From the NCBI GenBank assembly GCA_022446985.1, contig JAKVBD010000059.1, positions 1 through 32,443 of the forward strand: 32,443 bases of DNA, in the 5' to 3' direction. Below are positions 8,168 through 15,489 of the stretch, in pieces (position 1 is the first letter of the stretch; each line of letters begins with the position of its first letter). Origin of the DNA: Lentisphaerales bacterium. Its GTDB lineage: Bacteria; Verrucomicrobiota; Lentisphaeria; Lentisphaerales; Lentisphaeraceae. Below the pieces are notes generated by a model, which saw nothing but the letters and a program-made list of their open reading frames with translations, had not been told where the DNA came from and made no database searches. A program made the position numbers and the translations under genes.

Positions 8168-8206
8168 AACCCTCTTCGGTGACGTCCCTTCCGGAGAGGG
8201 TTTTTT
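8168..8206 (+). terminator. Strong intrinsic terminator
   Basis: A 12-bp stem (8168-8179 with 8191-8202, one G-U pair) with an 11-nt loop is followed by an uninterrupted T-run (8201-8206). It ends the small-protein transcript. On the other strand no U-tract follows, so it does not obviously serve the convergent gene at 8222-8410. Confidence 0.9.
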
Positions 8207-8221
8207 CGTGCCCTGATAAAG

Positions 8222-8410
8222 TTACTCAGCAGCTTCTAGTGCTTTTTTGATTTGATCACGAGCATCTTCAAATTCATTGCTGCTAAGAACACCTTTGTTC
8301 ATGAGAAGTGAAATAAGAGCATTTTGACTAACTGCCATTTCTTGAATTACATCAGATTGTTCTTCAACAAGTTCCATTAACTCATTTTGCTCTTCGTCAT
8401 TGATACTCAT
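8222..8410 (-). CDS. Small acidic coiled-coil hypothetical protein
   Basis: A 62-residue acidic protein. The first half (NDEEQNELMELVEEQSDVIQ) is a probable helix or coiled coil, and the second half (ALISLLMNKGVLSSNEFEDA) looks like a short helical hairpin such as those at the C-termini of small oligomerising proteins. A very good ribosome site (AGGAG, 6 bases before ATG 8410) supports it as a real gene. No family is recognised. It stands alone between a convergent small gene and the NsrR-like regulator. Confidence 0.72.
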   Translation of the reverse strand: MSINDEEQNELMELVEEQSDVIQEMAVSQNALISLLMNKGVLSSNEFEDARDQIKKALEAAE

Positions 8411-8511
8411 TAGCTGCTCCTGGTTGTCAGTTATGTTATTACATGAAATGACAAAATATCATGAAAAGCCAAAATGAGCAAATTGAAGTTGGCAATATAA
8501 ATCAGGATAAT

Positions 8512-8907
8512 TTAAAGTATGTCAGCAAGTGTTTTCTGACGTAATTCAGAGAGAAAAGAATGTTTTGCTTTGGCGAGCAGACCTTTCAGTTTACAATTAC
8601 TGGTGATAATGCAGCTGTTTTTTTCTGAATTAAAGCACTCGACTATATCCATAGGCTCCAAAGCATTGACTACATCACCTATATTTATTTCTTCCGGTTT
8701 TATAGCCAGGCTCATACCACCACCGTAACGGCCTCTTTTAAGAGTCAGGTAATTGAGCTTGCCAAGAGTATTGACTACTTTAACTAAGTGGTTATGGGAG
8801 ATGCCGAAGTGTTGGCTGATATCTTTAGTGGATATGAGCTCATTTGGCCTTTCGGCTACATAGAGAAGCACTCTGAGTGAGTAGTCTGTATTTAAAGTAA
8901 GTTGCAT
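8512..8907 (-). CDS. nsrR: NsrR-like Rrf2-family [2Fe-2S] NO-responsive repressor
   Basis: A 131-residue winged-helix regulator. MQLTLNTDYSLRVLLYVA and the recognition region GISHNHLVKVVNTLGKLNYL are close to E. coli NsrR. The three cluster cysteines are Cys91, Cys99 and Cys105 (spacing C-x7-C-x5-C, against x4 and x5 in E. coli NsrR), inside the ECF...C...CKLKG segment; the protein ends TLADIL, as NsrR proteins do near this point. NsrR represses NO-detoxification genes until NO destroys its cluster. It is divergent from a truncated haemoglobin and an electron-transfer reductase, and an NsrR-like palindrome precedes the haemoglobin gene, which fits that role. IscR-type Rrf2 is less likely from the Cys spacing and context. 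No clear SD upstream. Confidence 0.85.
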   Translation of the reverse strand: MQLTLNTDYSLRVLLYVAERPNELISTKDISQHFGISHNHLVKVVNTLGKLNYLTLKRGRYGGGMSLAIKPEEINIGDVVNALEPMDIVECFNSEKNSCIITSNCKLKGLLAKAKHSFLSELRQKTLADIL

Positions 8908-8954
8908 TTTTAAGAGATATTATTTCAGCATTAATGATTAATTAAAATATGGCC

Positions 8955-8960
8955 TATAAT
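8955..8960 (+). promoter_or_regulatory. Possible -10 box of the haemoglobin gene
   Basis: A perfect TATAAT sits in the nsrR-haemoglobin spacer; the matching -35 (TTAATG region near 8931) is weak. If used, it gives a 5' leader of about 70 nt that contains the NsrR-like site, implying repression by roadblock rather than by promoter occlusion. Other AT-rich hexamers nearer the gene are possible. Confidence 0.35.
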
Positions 8961-9005
8961 TAAATTTGCTATTGAAATTTAATTTAAAGCGTGTCATTTT
9001 AAATA

Positions 9006-9020
9006 TGTATTGTAAATACA
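9006..9020 (+). promoter_or_regulatory. NsrR-like operator
   Basis: TGTATTGTAAATACA is an inverted repeat (TGTATT/AATACA). It matches 13 of 14 specified positions of the NsrR core TGYATTT-n-AAATRCA known from E. coli and Bacillus. It lies 18-32 bases upstream of the haemoglobin start and next to the nsrR gene, so the assignment is supported by both motif and context. Confidence 0.65.
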
Positions 9021-9037
9021 AGATTAAAGGAAGACAC

Positions 9038-9400
9038 ATGTCACTCTACGATAAATTAGGTGGTCAGGACGCAGTTAATGCTGCAGTAGATATTTTTTAC
9101 AGTAAAGTTTTAATGGATGACCGCATCAGCAGTTTTTTTGAAGATGTGGACATGGAGGGGCAGGTACAAAAGCAGAGAGCCTTTTTAACAATGGTTTTTG
9201 GTGGCCCAAATAATTATTCTGGACTTGATATGAGACAGGGACACAGGCATTTAGTGGCGAAAGGATTGAATGACAGTCATGTTGATGCTGTGATCGAACT
9301 TCTTGGTGAGACTTTGAAAGAGCTTGGTGCTGGCGGCGAAGATATCGCCGAAGTGGCAGGTATCGCCAATTCTGTAAGAGATGATGTTCTAGATAGATAA
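9038..9400 (+). CDS. Group I truncated haemoglobin
   Basis: A 120-residue trHbN/GlbN-type globin (MSLYDKLGGQDAVNAAVDIFYSKVL). The B9-B10 Phe-Tyr pair that stabilises bound O2 is present (DIFYSK), and the proximal haem His lies in MRQGHRHL. Such globins oxidise NO to nitrate with O2 when supplied with electrons. The start at 9038 is chosen over the longer frame (open from 8966) because AGGAAG lies just upstream and the family begins with SLYDKLGG. With the NsrR-like regulator and the reductase that follows it forms a two-piece equivalent of flavohaemoglobin (inference). Confidence 0.92.
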   Translation: MSLYDKLGGQDAVNAAVDIFYSKVLMDDRISSFFEDVDMEGQVQKQRAFLTMVFGGPNNYSGLDMRQGHRHLVAKGLNDSHVDAVIELLGETLKELGAGGEDIAEVAGIANSVRDDVLDR

Positions 9401-9426
9401 TACCTACAAATATTGATTTTAGTTAT

Positions 9427-9459
9427 AAGTGTCGTCTATTAGGCGACACTTATTTTTTT
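9427..9459 (+). terminator. Intrinsic terminator/attenuator between haemoglobin and reductase genes
   Basis: AAGTGTCG (9427-9434) pairs perfectly with CGACACTT (9444-9451) around a 9-nt loop, followed by A and seven T (9453-9459). It sits 27 bp after the haemoglobin stop and ends 14 bp before the reductase ATG. Reductase expression from the upstream promoter must therefore read through it. Confidence 0.85.
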
Positions 9460-9473
9460 GGGAAAAAAGAAAG

Positions 9474-10439
9474 ATGTCGAAAATTACATATGAAGGGCAG
9501 GTTATTGATCGCCCGAAAGACAAAAGCGTTCTTGATACTCTTCAAGAGGCAGGTCATAAAATTCCAAGTTCATGCAAAGCAGGAGTCTGTCAGGCTTGTG
9601 TGATGATTGCCAAGTCGGGTGATCCAGGTGAAGAATCGAAAGAAGGTTTGACTCCAAATGAAATAGAAATGAAAAAGTTCAAGGCTTGCTGCAGTAAGCC
9701 GGAAGGTGACCTTGAAGTCGTTTTAGAAGATATTAAAAAAGCGTATTCCTGCAGTGTGACTGAGCAGGAAATGCTCAATGAAAGGACACTCTTTTTGAGA
9801 ATGACTGTACCTAAGGGTTTCGAGTACAAAGCCGGTCAGTTCATAAATGTCATTCGCAAGAAAGACGGCTTGATGCGCAGTTATTCTATCGCCAGCACTC
9901 CGGATGAAAGATTCATTGAACTTCATGTCAGAGTTTATGAAGACGGTAAGATGAGCTCATGGTTGCAGAGTTGGATTGAACCTGGTGATGAACTTCACTT
10001 TACCGGTCCATTTGGCGAATGTTTTTATACAGATGAAAAGCCTGAGGCAGAGATGTTACTGGCAGGAATTGGTACAGGCATGGCTCCTTTGTACGGCATA
10101 GCTCGTGAAGCGTTAAGAGCCGGTCATAAAGGCAGAGTTACAATCATTCAGGGCGCTATGGATGAAGCTGGACTTTACTATACTGAAGAGTTCGCTAAAA
10201 TTGCCGAAGAATTCTCGAATTGTGAGTACATCTCATCAACAGTAGATGGTTCCGGAGAAGGAAATGAAGAAGGCAAAATAGACGATGTTGTTAAAGTTCA
10301 TTTTCCATCAACTAAAGGTATGAAAGTTTTCCTTTGCGGTAGCCCCAATACGGTTAATCGCTTGAAGAAATACTCATTCCTGGCTGGAGCCTCTATGTCA
10401 GATATTCACAGTGATCCTTTTACACAGGCTGAAAGTTAA
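9474..10439 (+). CDS. Ferredoxin-FAD-NAD(P)H reductase, probable electron donor to the truncated haemoglobin
   Basis: A 321-residue flavoprotein. The N-terminal plant-type [2Fe-2S] domain has cluster cysteines Cys34, Cys39, Cys42 (CKAGVCQAC) and Cys72 (KACCSKP). It is followed by an FNR-type FAD domain (RSYSIAS) and an NAD(P)-binding domain (LAGIGTGMAPLYG; CGSP near the end). The architecture matches Hcr/phenol-hydroxylase-type reductases that pass electrons from NAD(P)H to an oxygenase or haem partner. The best partner here is the truncated haemoglobin 73 bp upstream. The longer reading from GTG 9429 is rejected because it would start inside the terminator hairpin. The stop abuts the stop of the convergent TPR gene with no spacer. 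Confidence 0.9.
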   Translation: MSKITYEGQVIDRPKDKSVLDTLQEAGHKIPSSCKAGVCQACVMIAKSGDPGEESKEGLTPNEIEMKKFKACCSKPEGDLEVVLEDIKKAYSCSVTEQEMLNERTLFLRMTVPKGFEYKAGQFINVIRKKDGLMRSYSIASTPDERFIELHVRVYEDGKMSSWLQSWIEPGDELHFTGPFGECFYTDEKPEAEMLLAGIGTGMAPLYGIAREALRAGHKGRVTIIQGAMDEAGLYYTEEFAKIAEEFSNCEYISSTVDGSGEGNEEGKIDDVVKVHFPSTKGMKVFLCGSPNTVNRLKKYSFLAGASMSDIHSDPFTQAES

Positions 10440-12254
10440 TCACTTATTTTCAATATTTTTAATGCGGCGCCTTAGAGCATCAGCTTCCTGAGAGAAATTT
10501 TGTTTGTCTAAGGTGTCTGCATAGTTTTCCAGAAATGGGATGAGCATTTTGTGCTCTTCTCCAAGGGTCTCTTCCAGGATGATTATGGCATCTTCAAAAA
10601 ATGTCGTAGCTTTGGCAAATTCCCCAAGGTCAGAGTATAACAAGGCGATGTTATTCAGGGTTACAGCTACTTTAAGGTGCTTTTCTCCAAGAGCTACTTT
10701 TTTGATTTTTAGGGATTGTAGGTAAGATTCTTCGGCCTTTTTGAATTCGCCATTGTTTTTGTAGAAAACCCCTAGGTGATTAAGATCATTGGCAACTTCC
10801 GGGTGCTTTTGTCCCAGACTTTTTTTATCAATTTTTAAACTTCTTAGTAGAAGTGGTTCGATTTTTCCAGTTTCACCTTTTTCTCTGTATACTGCTGAGA
10901 GATTGACCAAAGCGGCAGCGACTTTAGGATGAAACTTTCCCAGGGTTTTCTCTCGGATAGCAAGTGATTTTAAGAAGTGTTCCTCGGCTTCCTGCAGGTG
11001 TCCCTGGAGCAGGAAGATATTTGCCATATTATTTAAAGACTCGGCAATTTCAGGGTGTTGGTCATTGAAATGAGCTTTTCTAATGTCAAGTGATTTTTCG
11101 GCAAAGGCTTTGGCGAGATCCATTTTGTTCATCAAGCGCATAAGGTCGGCATAGTTTGCAAAAAATATGGCCAGAGTCGGGTGCTGTTTACCTAATGAGG
11201 CTTGAAGTAAAAAGCGTGAGTTCTGGTAAAGCTCTTCAGCTTTTTGGTAGTTACCTTTAAAGGTTGCCATATCTGCGAGGTTGTTTAAGCAAACTGCAGT
11301 AGAAGGGTGCTTTTTACCAAGAGTTTTTTGAGTGATTTCAGCAGCTTGTTTGTAAAGCGGTTCGGCTTTGTCTATCAATCCATAAAGTTTATAAAAAACT
11401 GCCAGAGAATTCATTGTTTCTGCAGTGAGGTGATGCTCCTTGCCATAAAGCTTTATGCGCAATTCCATGGCCTCTTCAAGATAAAGACCGGCAAATTTAT
11501 AATTTCCCATATCTTTATGAAGGTTTCCCAGTAAAAGCTTAATGTCAGAAACCTGAGGGTGTTCCTCTCCAAGTGGGGCTGTTATCTCTTCAAGTGAGTC
11601 GAGACAAATGTCGAATGCTTTGTTGTACTCAGCATTGATTCGGAGCTGTTGAGCCAGTTTTATATTTGCTAAGGCAAGAGAGACAGTGGATTTATTGTCT
11701 TTTAAGATCTGAACTGACTGTTTAAGAAGGTTTTCTGCGGAGGCATAGTCGCCCGTTTGTTGCGCCAGCGACGCTTCCTGAAGCAGCAGTTGTGCTTTTA
11801 AATGGTCCGGTACTTGTATGGTACGTGTTTGGGCGATGATTGTTTTTGCTTTTTCGTATTCTGCCAGAGTTAGGTAAATATCTATCTCTACCCGGTTCAA
11901 TCGAGTAAGTTGTTTGTTGGAAAGCATAACTTTGTGATAGCTTTCGATAGCGTTGAGACATTCTTTGAAGTTTGCGAGGTTATAATCGAGTACCAGTTGA
12001 GTGAGGAAAAACTCAAATGCTTTCGCATCTTGCAGTTTTGTTTTGTCTATTTTATTGAGGGTATCTTTACTTTCGCTGTAGAATCCAAGTTTTTGTTGTA
12101 AAGAAGCTTTTGTGAGTTTCTCAATGTCGTTGGGGGACTTGATCTTTTGAGTTACAGCAAGTGCTTCTCTGTACTTTTGTTCGGCTATCAGTGTTTTTAG
12201 ATCATTGGCCGTGGCATTGAAGGAAATAAGAAAAATGAGTAAAAGCAGTTTCAT
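10440..12254 (-). CDS. Secreted kinesin-light-chain-type TPR protein
   Basis: A 604-residue protein with a signal peptide (MKLLLLIFLISFNATA-ND, predicted cleavage near residue 17) followed by TPR repeats. From about residue 190 to the end these are 42-residue repeats of the kinesin-light-chain/TPR_12 type, each with a G-(E/K)-x-H-P turn (for example LGKKHPSTAVCLNNLADMA), at least eight copies. This is a protein-protein interaction solenoid, probably periplasmic. The frame is open to 12374, but ATG 12254 has an AAAGGG ribosome site, gives a proper signal peptide and starts 19 bp after the upstream TPR gene. The two form an operon and may bind each other or common partners. No catalytic domain. 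Confidence 0.88.
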   Translation of the reverse strand: MKLLLLIFLISFNATANDLKTLIAEQKYREALAVTQKIKSPNDIEKLTKASLQQKLGFYSESKDTLNKIDKTKLQDAKAFEFFLTQLVLDYNLANFKECLNAIESYHKVMLSNKQLTRLNRVEIDIYLTLAEYEKAKTIIAQTRTIQVPDHLKAQLLLQEASLAQQTGDYASAENLLKQSVQILKDNKSTVSLALANIKLAQQLRINAEYNKAFDICLDSLEEITAPLGEEHPQVSDIKLLLGNLHKDMGNYKFAGLYLEEAMELRIKLYGKEHHLTAETMNSLAVFYKLYGLIDKAEPLYKQAAEITQKTLGKKHPSTAVCLNNLADMATFKGNYQKAEELYQNSRFLLQASLGKQHPTLAIFFANYADLMRLMNKMDLAKAFAEKSLDIRKAHFNDQHPEIAESLNNMANIFLLQGHLQEAEEHFLKSLAIREKTLGKFHPKVAAALVNLSAVYREKGETGKIEPLLLRSLKIDKKSLGQKHPEVANDLNHLGVFYKNNGEFKKAEESYLQSLKIKKVALGEKHLKVAVTLNNIALLYSDLGEFAKATTFFEDAIIILEETLGEEHKMLIPFLENYADTLDKQNFSQEADALRRRIKNIENK

Positions 12255-12273
12255 TTTTGCCCTTTTGACGCAA

Positions 12274-13998
12274 CTACTGTTTTTGAGGTTCTGCATACAT
12301 CTTTCTGGACTTCTCAAAAAGCTCTTTTGCTTTGGAGACATCCCCGGATGTTTCATAGAGTGATCCGAGTTCATTTAGCTTTTCGGCCAGTTGGAGTCTA
12401 TCGCTTTCTTTAACCTTTTGAAGGATATCGACTTCCCGTTTTGCATAGGCGATAGCTTTCTCCGGCATATCCTGAAGTTTGTAAATATCGACGAGATTAC
12501 TGAGTTCTTGAATGATGTCCAGTGATTTGTTGCCATGGACAAACTCGGAGACCTTAAGGGCCTTTTCTGAAAACAGGGTTGCATTTATATAGTCTTTCTT
12601 GGTCTTATAAATGAGAATAAGACTTTTATAGATCGGCATGTAATTGGGGTGGTTTTCAGGGAAGGTTTGCTTCAACATGTGAATAGTTTCTTTGCACTTG
12701 GTGATAGCCTGTGGGTATTTTTCGGCTTTATAGCTGAGCATTGCCATATGGTTTATTTGCTCAACGGCAAGTGCGCTGTTAGGACCAAAAGAGTCACTGG
12801 CTAACTGTAAACTTTCTTCAAGAGCAGCCTGTGCTTTAACATATTGTTTGAGAAGAGAGTAGCATTCTGCTAGAGAATTAAAATCGTAGATGAGATTGGG
12901 ATGACTTTCACCTAAAGTGGTCTTGTGTAAATTAAGGAGGCTGATTAAAATTTTTTCGGCTTTTTCGTAATCTTGCAGAGCCAGATAATGGCTGCTTTGC
13001 ATTTGCAGTGTCTGTTCATAAAGATCGATGTTTAATTCGTCTTTTTTGGCCAGTTTAGCTGCATTTAAGAGCATTGCTTCAGCTTGTTGAATTTCCTGTA
13101 GGTTTTGGTGGATAATTGCCAGCTTTTGGTAAGTCGTGATAAGCTGAGGGTCAGCTTCCACTCTTTGCTTTTTATTAATAGCCAGTGCTCTGGAGGTGAC
13201 CTTCAAGGCCTCACTAAATTGTTCCAGATCGATGAGGACATCAGCCTTAATATTTAAGTAATCTGCGACTTCTATACTCTCAAAACCACGGCTTTGGCTA
13301 TAAACATCTATGAGTTTTTGAAGGACTGGTAATTGACCCTCAAGATCATGTTCTTCTCTCTTAAAGGTGAGTTTGATTTCAAGGTATTTTTTTGAGGTGA
13401 TGGTATTTAAACCTTCTTTCTTTTCAAGAAGTTCGACTAATTCGTCGATATCTTTATATAAAGCATCAAAGTTTTTTAAGTAAGCCTGGATGCGAATTTT
13501 CATATACAAGTCATCGATAGTGTCTTCTTGAGTATCTCCCAAGAACTTTCTCTGAAGATCTGTGAGGTGCTTGTAAAGCTCTAAAGCACCTTCGATGTCT
13601 TCAAAGGCTAATGAGATAGATGCCAGTTTTTTATACGCCGCGACAAGAGATGTTTTGTCGGCTCCAGGAAGTGTATTAAGGATTCGTATGAGACGGCTGT
13701 ACTCTTTTCTGGCACTTCCAAACATTCTTTTTTCATAGAAAATAAATGCGAGTTGTTCGCACTCATTAGCTGTTTCCTGACTCATTTCACCAAATTCACG
13801 AATACTGAACTCAAGAGATTTTTCAGCAAATGGCAGGGCGTCTGTGCTATAGCCGGCATCGAACATTTCCTTGGCCATATCCGAAATTTTCTTTAGCTGC
13901 TCATGCTTGGAAGCAGGAGTGCACGACGCTAGAAAAGCGGATAGTGCTAATATGTAAAAAGTTTCTCTCAATCTCTTAGTCCAAAAAAAATGTAACAC
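12274..13998 (-). CDS. TPR-repeat lipoprotein
   Basis: A 574-residue protein with a lipoprotein signal: hydrophobic FYILALSAFLA then lipobox LASC (Cys26), so the protein is probably anchored in a membrane by lipidated Cys26. The rest is TPR solenoid; the clearest kinesin-light-chain-like repeats are in the middle and C-terminal half (LGESHPNLIYDFNSLAECY; FPENHPNYMPIYKSLILIY). The start is given as GTG 13998, but a TATAAT sits just upstream (plus 14000-14005); if that is the -10 box, the true start is more likely TTG 13971, giving MRETFYILALSAFLASC, a neater signal. First gene of the two-gene TPR operon, divergent from the gene at 14102. Confidence 0.85.
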   Translation of the reverse strand: MLHFFWTKRLRETFYILALSAFLASCTPASKHEQLKKISDMAKEMFDAGYSTDALPFAEKSLEFSIREFGEMSQETANECEQLAFIFYEKRMFGSARKEYSRLIRILNTLPGADKTSLVAAYKKLASISLAFEDIEGALELYKHLTDLQRKFLGDTQEDTIDDLYMKIRIQAYLKNFDALYKDIDELVELLEKKEGLNTITSKKYLEIKLTFKREEHDLEGQLPVLQKLIDVYSQSRGFESIEVADYLNIKADVLIDLEQFSEALKVTSRALAINKKQRVEADPQLITTYQKLAIIHQNLQEIQQAEAMLLNAAKLAKKDELNIDLYEQTLQMQSSHYLALQDYEKAEKILISLLNLHKTTLGESHPNLIYDFNSLAECYSLLKQYVKAQAALEESLQLASDSFGPNSALAVEQINHMAMLSYKAEKYPQAITKCKETIHMLKQTFPENHPNYMPIYKSLILIYKTKKDYINATLFSEKALKVSEFVHGNKSLDIIQELSNLVDIYKLQDMPEKAIAYAKREVDILQKVKESDRLQLAEKLNELGSLYETSGDVSKAKELFEKSRKMYAEPQKQ

Positions 13999-13999
13999 T

Positions 14000-14021
14000 A
14001 TTATAATAAACCATCTGGTTT
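14000..14021 (-). promoter_or_regulatory. Possible -10 box and palindrome upstream of the TPR operon
   Basis: TATAAT on the minus strand (plus 14000-14005) is flanked by an inverted repeat AAACCA-TC-TGGTTT (14008-14021), a possible operator in the -35/-10 spacer. No good -35 is visible, so this is tentative. Confidence 0.35.
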
Positions 14022-14101
14022 CTTAAAACGAATTTAATATATATTTTATTGTTATTAATATAGGGAGTTACTTTATCAGCCCTCAACAGTCATCAAAGAT
14101 C

Positions 14102-15304
14102 TTGGAAATAGCTTTGCAGCAAAAGGGGCCTTTTCAGTTATCGGCTTTGGAAGCTTTTAGTGATGTGAGTGAGGAGGAGTTAGAGGAAAGCGATTGTTTC
14201 TTTTGGACATTCGATAACGATGGAACACGTAGTTTCATATCTAAGCAAAACTACTTTGACGATTCACACTTCAGTATCCATTTAGCCCGCGAGGAAATTG
14301 ATGGTGGCTACTTGGTGGCAACTGGCCGTTTTATTCCATTTTGCACTCAATCACCAAAGTTGGTCATTGATGGTGTAGAAGTGAGCCTGATTAAAAAATC
14401 AATCAGCCCTTCCTGCCTTAAAAGAGTTTTGTCTTTAGATAAAGGTCAAAGTCTGCTTCAAGCCCTTTCTGAAAAGTACGATAAACCTTTGTATTCCTTA
14501 GATGCTTTAGTCGGTGAAGAAATAGATGTATATGATCTATCTTCTGTTAAAGAGCAGTTAAGACACGGAGCTCATCTTGCATTGACAATAAGTTCGGGTG
14601 AATTAAGCGGTCACTTTGTACAGTCAGATGATATCCCCTTGTGCGAAGTTCAAAGATGGTGTGAAATGATGGAGAAGTCATTTTTGGGGGTTCTTAAAGA
14701 ATTTGGGCCATTTTACGATATTTCCCAGCAATTGGAGTTGGCTTATTTTTATGGACCTTCTTTGCTGAGGGAGTCGACGTCTCTGGCGTTGCGTGACTTT
14801 ATGAAGTTGTCAAATAAGCTGAAGGTCTATGATTTTATCTTCAGGAGAACTGTGTGGTTTACGGACCAAAAACCACTTGATTCACACTTCGCTCAGGAGG
14901 CAGGGCATAAGATACAAACTTCTTTACTTTCTCCTATTCAAGTAAATTCAGCATTTTTTACTTTGGTCCCAGAAGAGTCGAAGAATCTTTTTAATGCACC
15001 TGACTTTTGTGAAATTCAGAACTCTGAATTGTTGAAAGATCTTAAACAGGCAGTTTTAAGAGCGGTGTTGTGGTTAAGAAATAGTCAATCCAACCTCAAG
15101 CTTTCAGCGGTGCCGGTAGAAGAGTTACTCATTTTTGAAGTGGTTTTTGATGACCTGCAAGAACTGTGTGAAGTTTATACGGCTCTTACTATAAATGAGC
15201 AGAATCAACAAGATTTAAGAGTTGCTTTAAAGCTCAATACCGCTATGCTTCAGGAAGTGTGTGAGCTCTTACAAATATTTTATCTTTCGGAAAGTTTTGA
15301 CTAG
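14102..15304 (+). CDS. Hypothetical protein, unrecognised (400 aa)
   Basis: A 400-residue soluble protein with no signal peptide, membrane helix or familiar motif. It is acidic at the N-terminus (EEELEESD), mixed alpha/beta in the middle, and looks helical in the last 80 residues. The usual-codon start is TTG 14102, but it has no good ribosome site. A clear GGGAG at 14063-14067 lies 7 bases before an in-frame ATC at 14075, which would add nine residues (SPQQSSKIL after the initiator). The frame stays open further upstream to a stop at 14024. Either a rare ATC start, a TTG start or a base error is possible. It is transcribed alone, divergent from the TPR operon. I cannot assign a function. Confidence 0.75.
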   Translation: MEIALQQKGPFQLSALEAFSDVSEEELEESDCFFWTFDNDGTRSFISKQNYFDDSHFSIHLAREEIDGGYLVATGRFIPFCTQSPKLVIDGVEVSLIKKSISPSCLKRVLSLDKGQSLLQALSEKYDKPLYSLDALVGEEIDVYDLSSVKEQLRHGAHLALTISSGELSGHFVQSDDIPLCEVQRWCEMMEKSFLGVLKEFGPFYDISQQLELAYFYGPSLLRESTSLALRDFMKLSNKLKVYDFIFRRTVWFTDQKPLDSHFAQEAGHKIQTSLLSPIQVNSAFFTLVPEESKNLFNAPDFCEIQNSELLKDLKQAVLRAVLWLRNSQSNLKLSAVPVEELLIFEVVFDDLQELCEVYTALTINEQNQQDLRVALKLNTAMLQEVCELLQIFYLSESFD

Positions 15305-15437
15305 GAAGATTGTTCCTTTCTGGGTAAAAAGTTCCTTGTCTTTTTTTGGGATTGCGAGGTCTTTGAAGTCCTTTTTTTGTTTTTAGTGTGTTTGTTTTGA
15401 GCTACTTATGTATTTTTGAATAAATTTATTTCGATCC

Positions 15438-15454
15438 TGGCACCGAGGTTGCAT
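15438..15454 (+). promoter_or_regulatory. Sigma-54 promoter of fliW
   Basis: TGGCACCGAGGTTGCAT matches the -24/-12 consensus TGGCAC-N5-TTGCA exactly, with GG and GC separated by the obligatory 10 bases. Transcription would start near 15464, about 26 bases before the fliW ATG. A sigma-54-dependent enhancer-binding protein is implied but not encoded in the window. Confidence 0.85.
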
Positions 15455-15489
15455 TAATGGGAGATGCACTGAAATGCAGGAGAAGTTAA

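Noticed and set aside
8966..9037. Earlier start for the truncated haemoglobin.
   Set aside because: It would translate the AT-rich leader and the NsrR-like operator; ATG 9038 has a good ribosome site and fits the family N-terminus.
9429..9473. GTG start extending the reductase by 15 residues.
   Set aside because: The extension codes through the terminator hairpin and T-tract; ATG 9474 begins directly at the ferredoxin domain.
12243..12266. Shared AAAGGGCAAAA upstream of the secreted TPR and DyP genes as a regulatory motif.
   Set aside because: In both cases it lies exactly at ribosome-site distance; coincidence of an SD plus A-rich spacer is enough.
12255..12374. Longer start for the secreted TPR protein.
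   Set aside because: It overlaps the upstream TPR gene and would bury the clear signal peptide that begins at ATG 12254.
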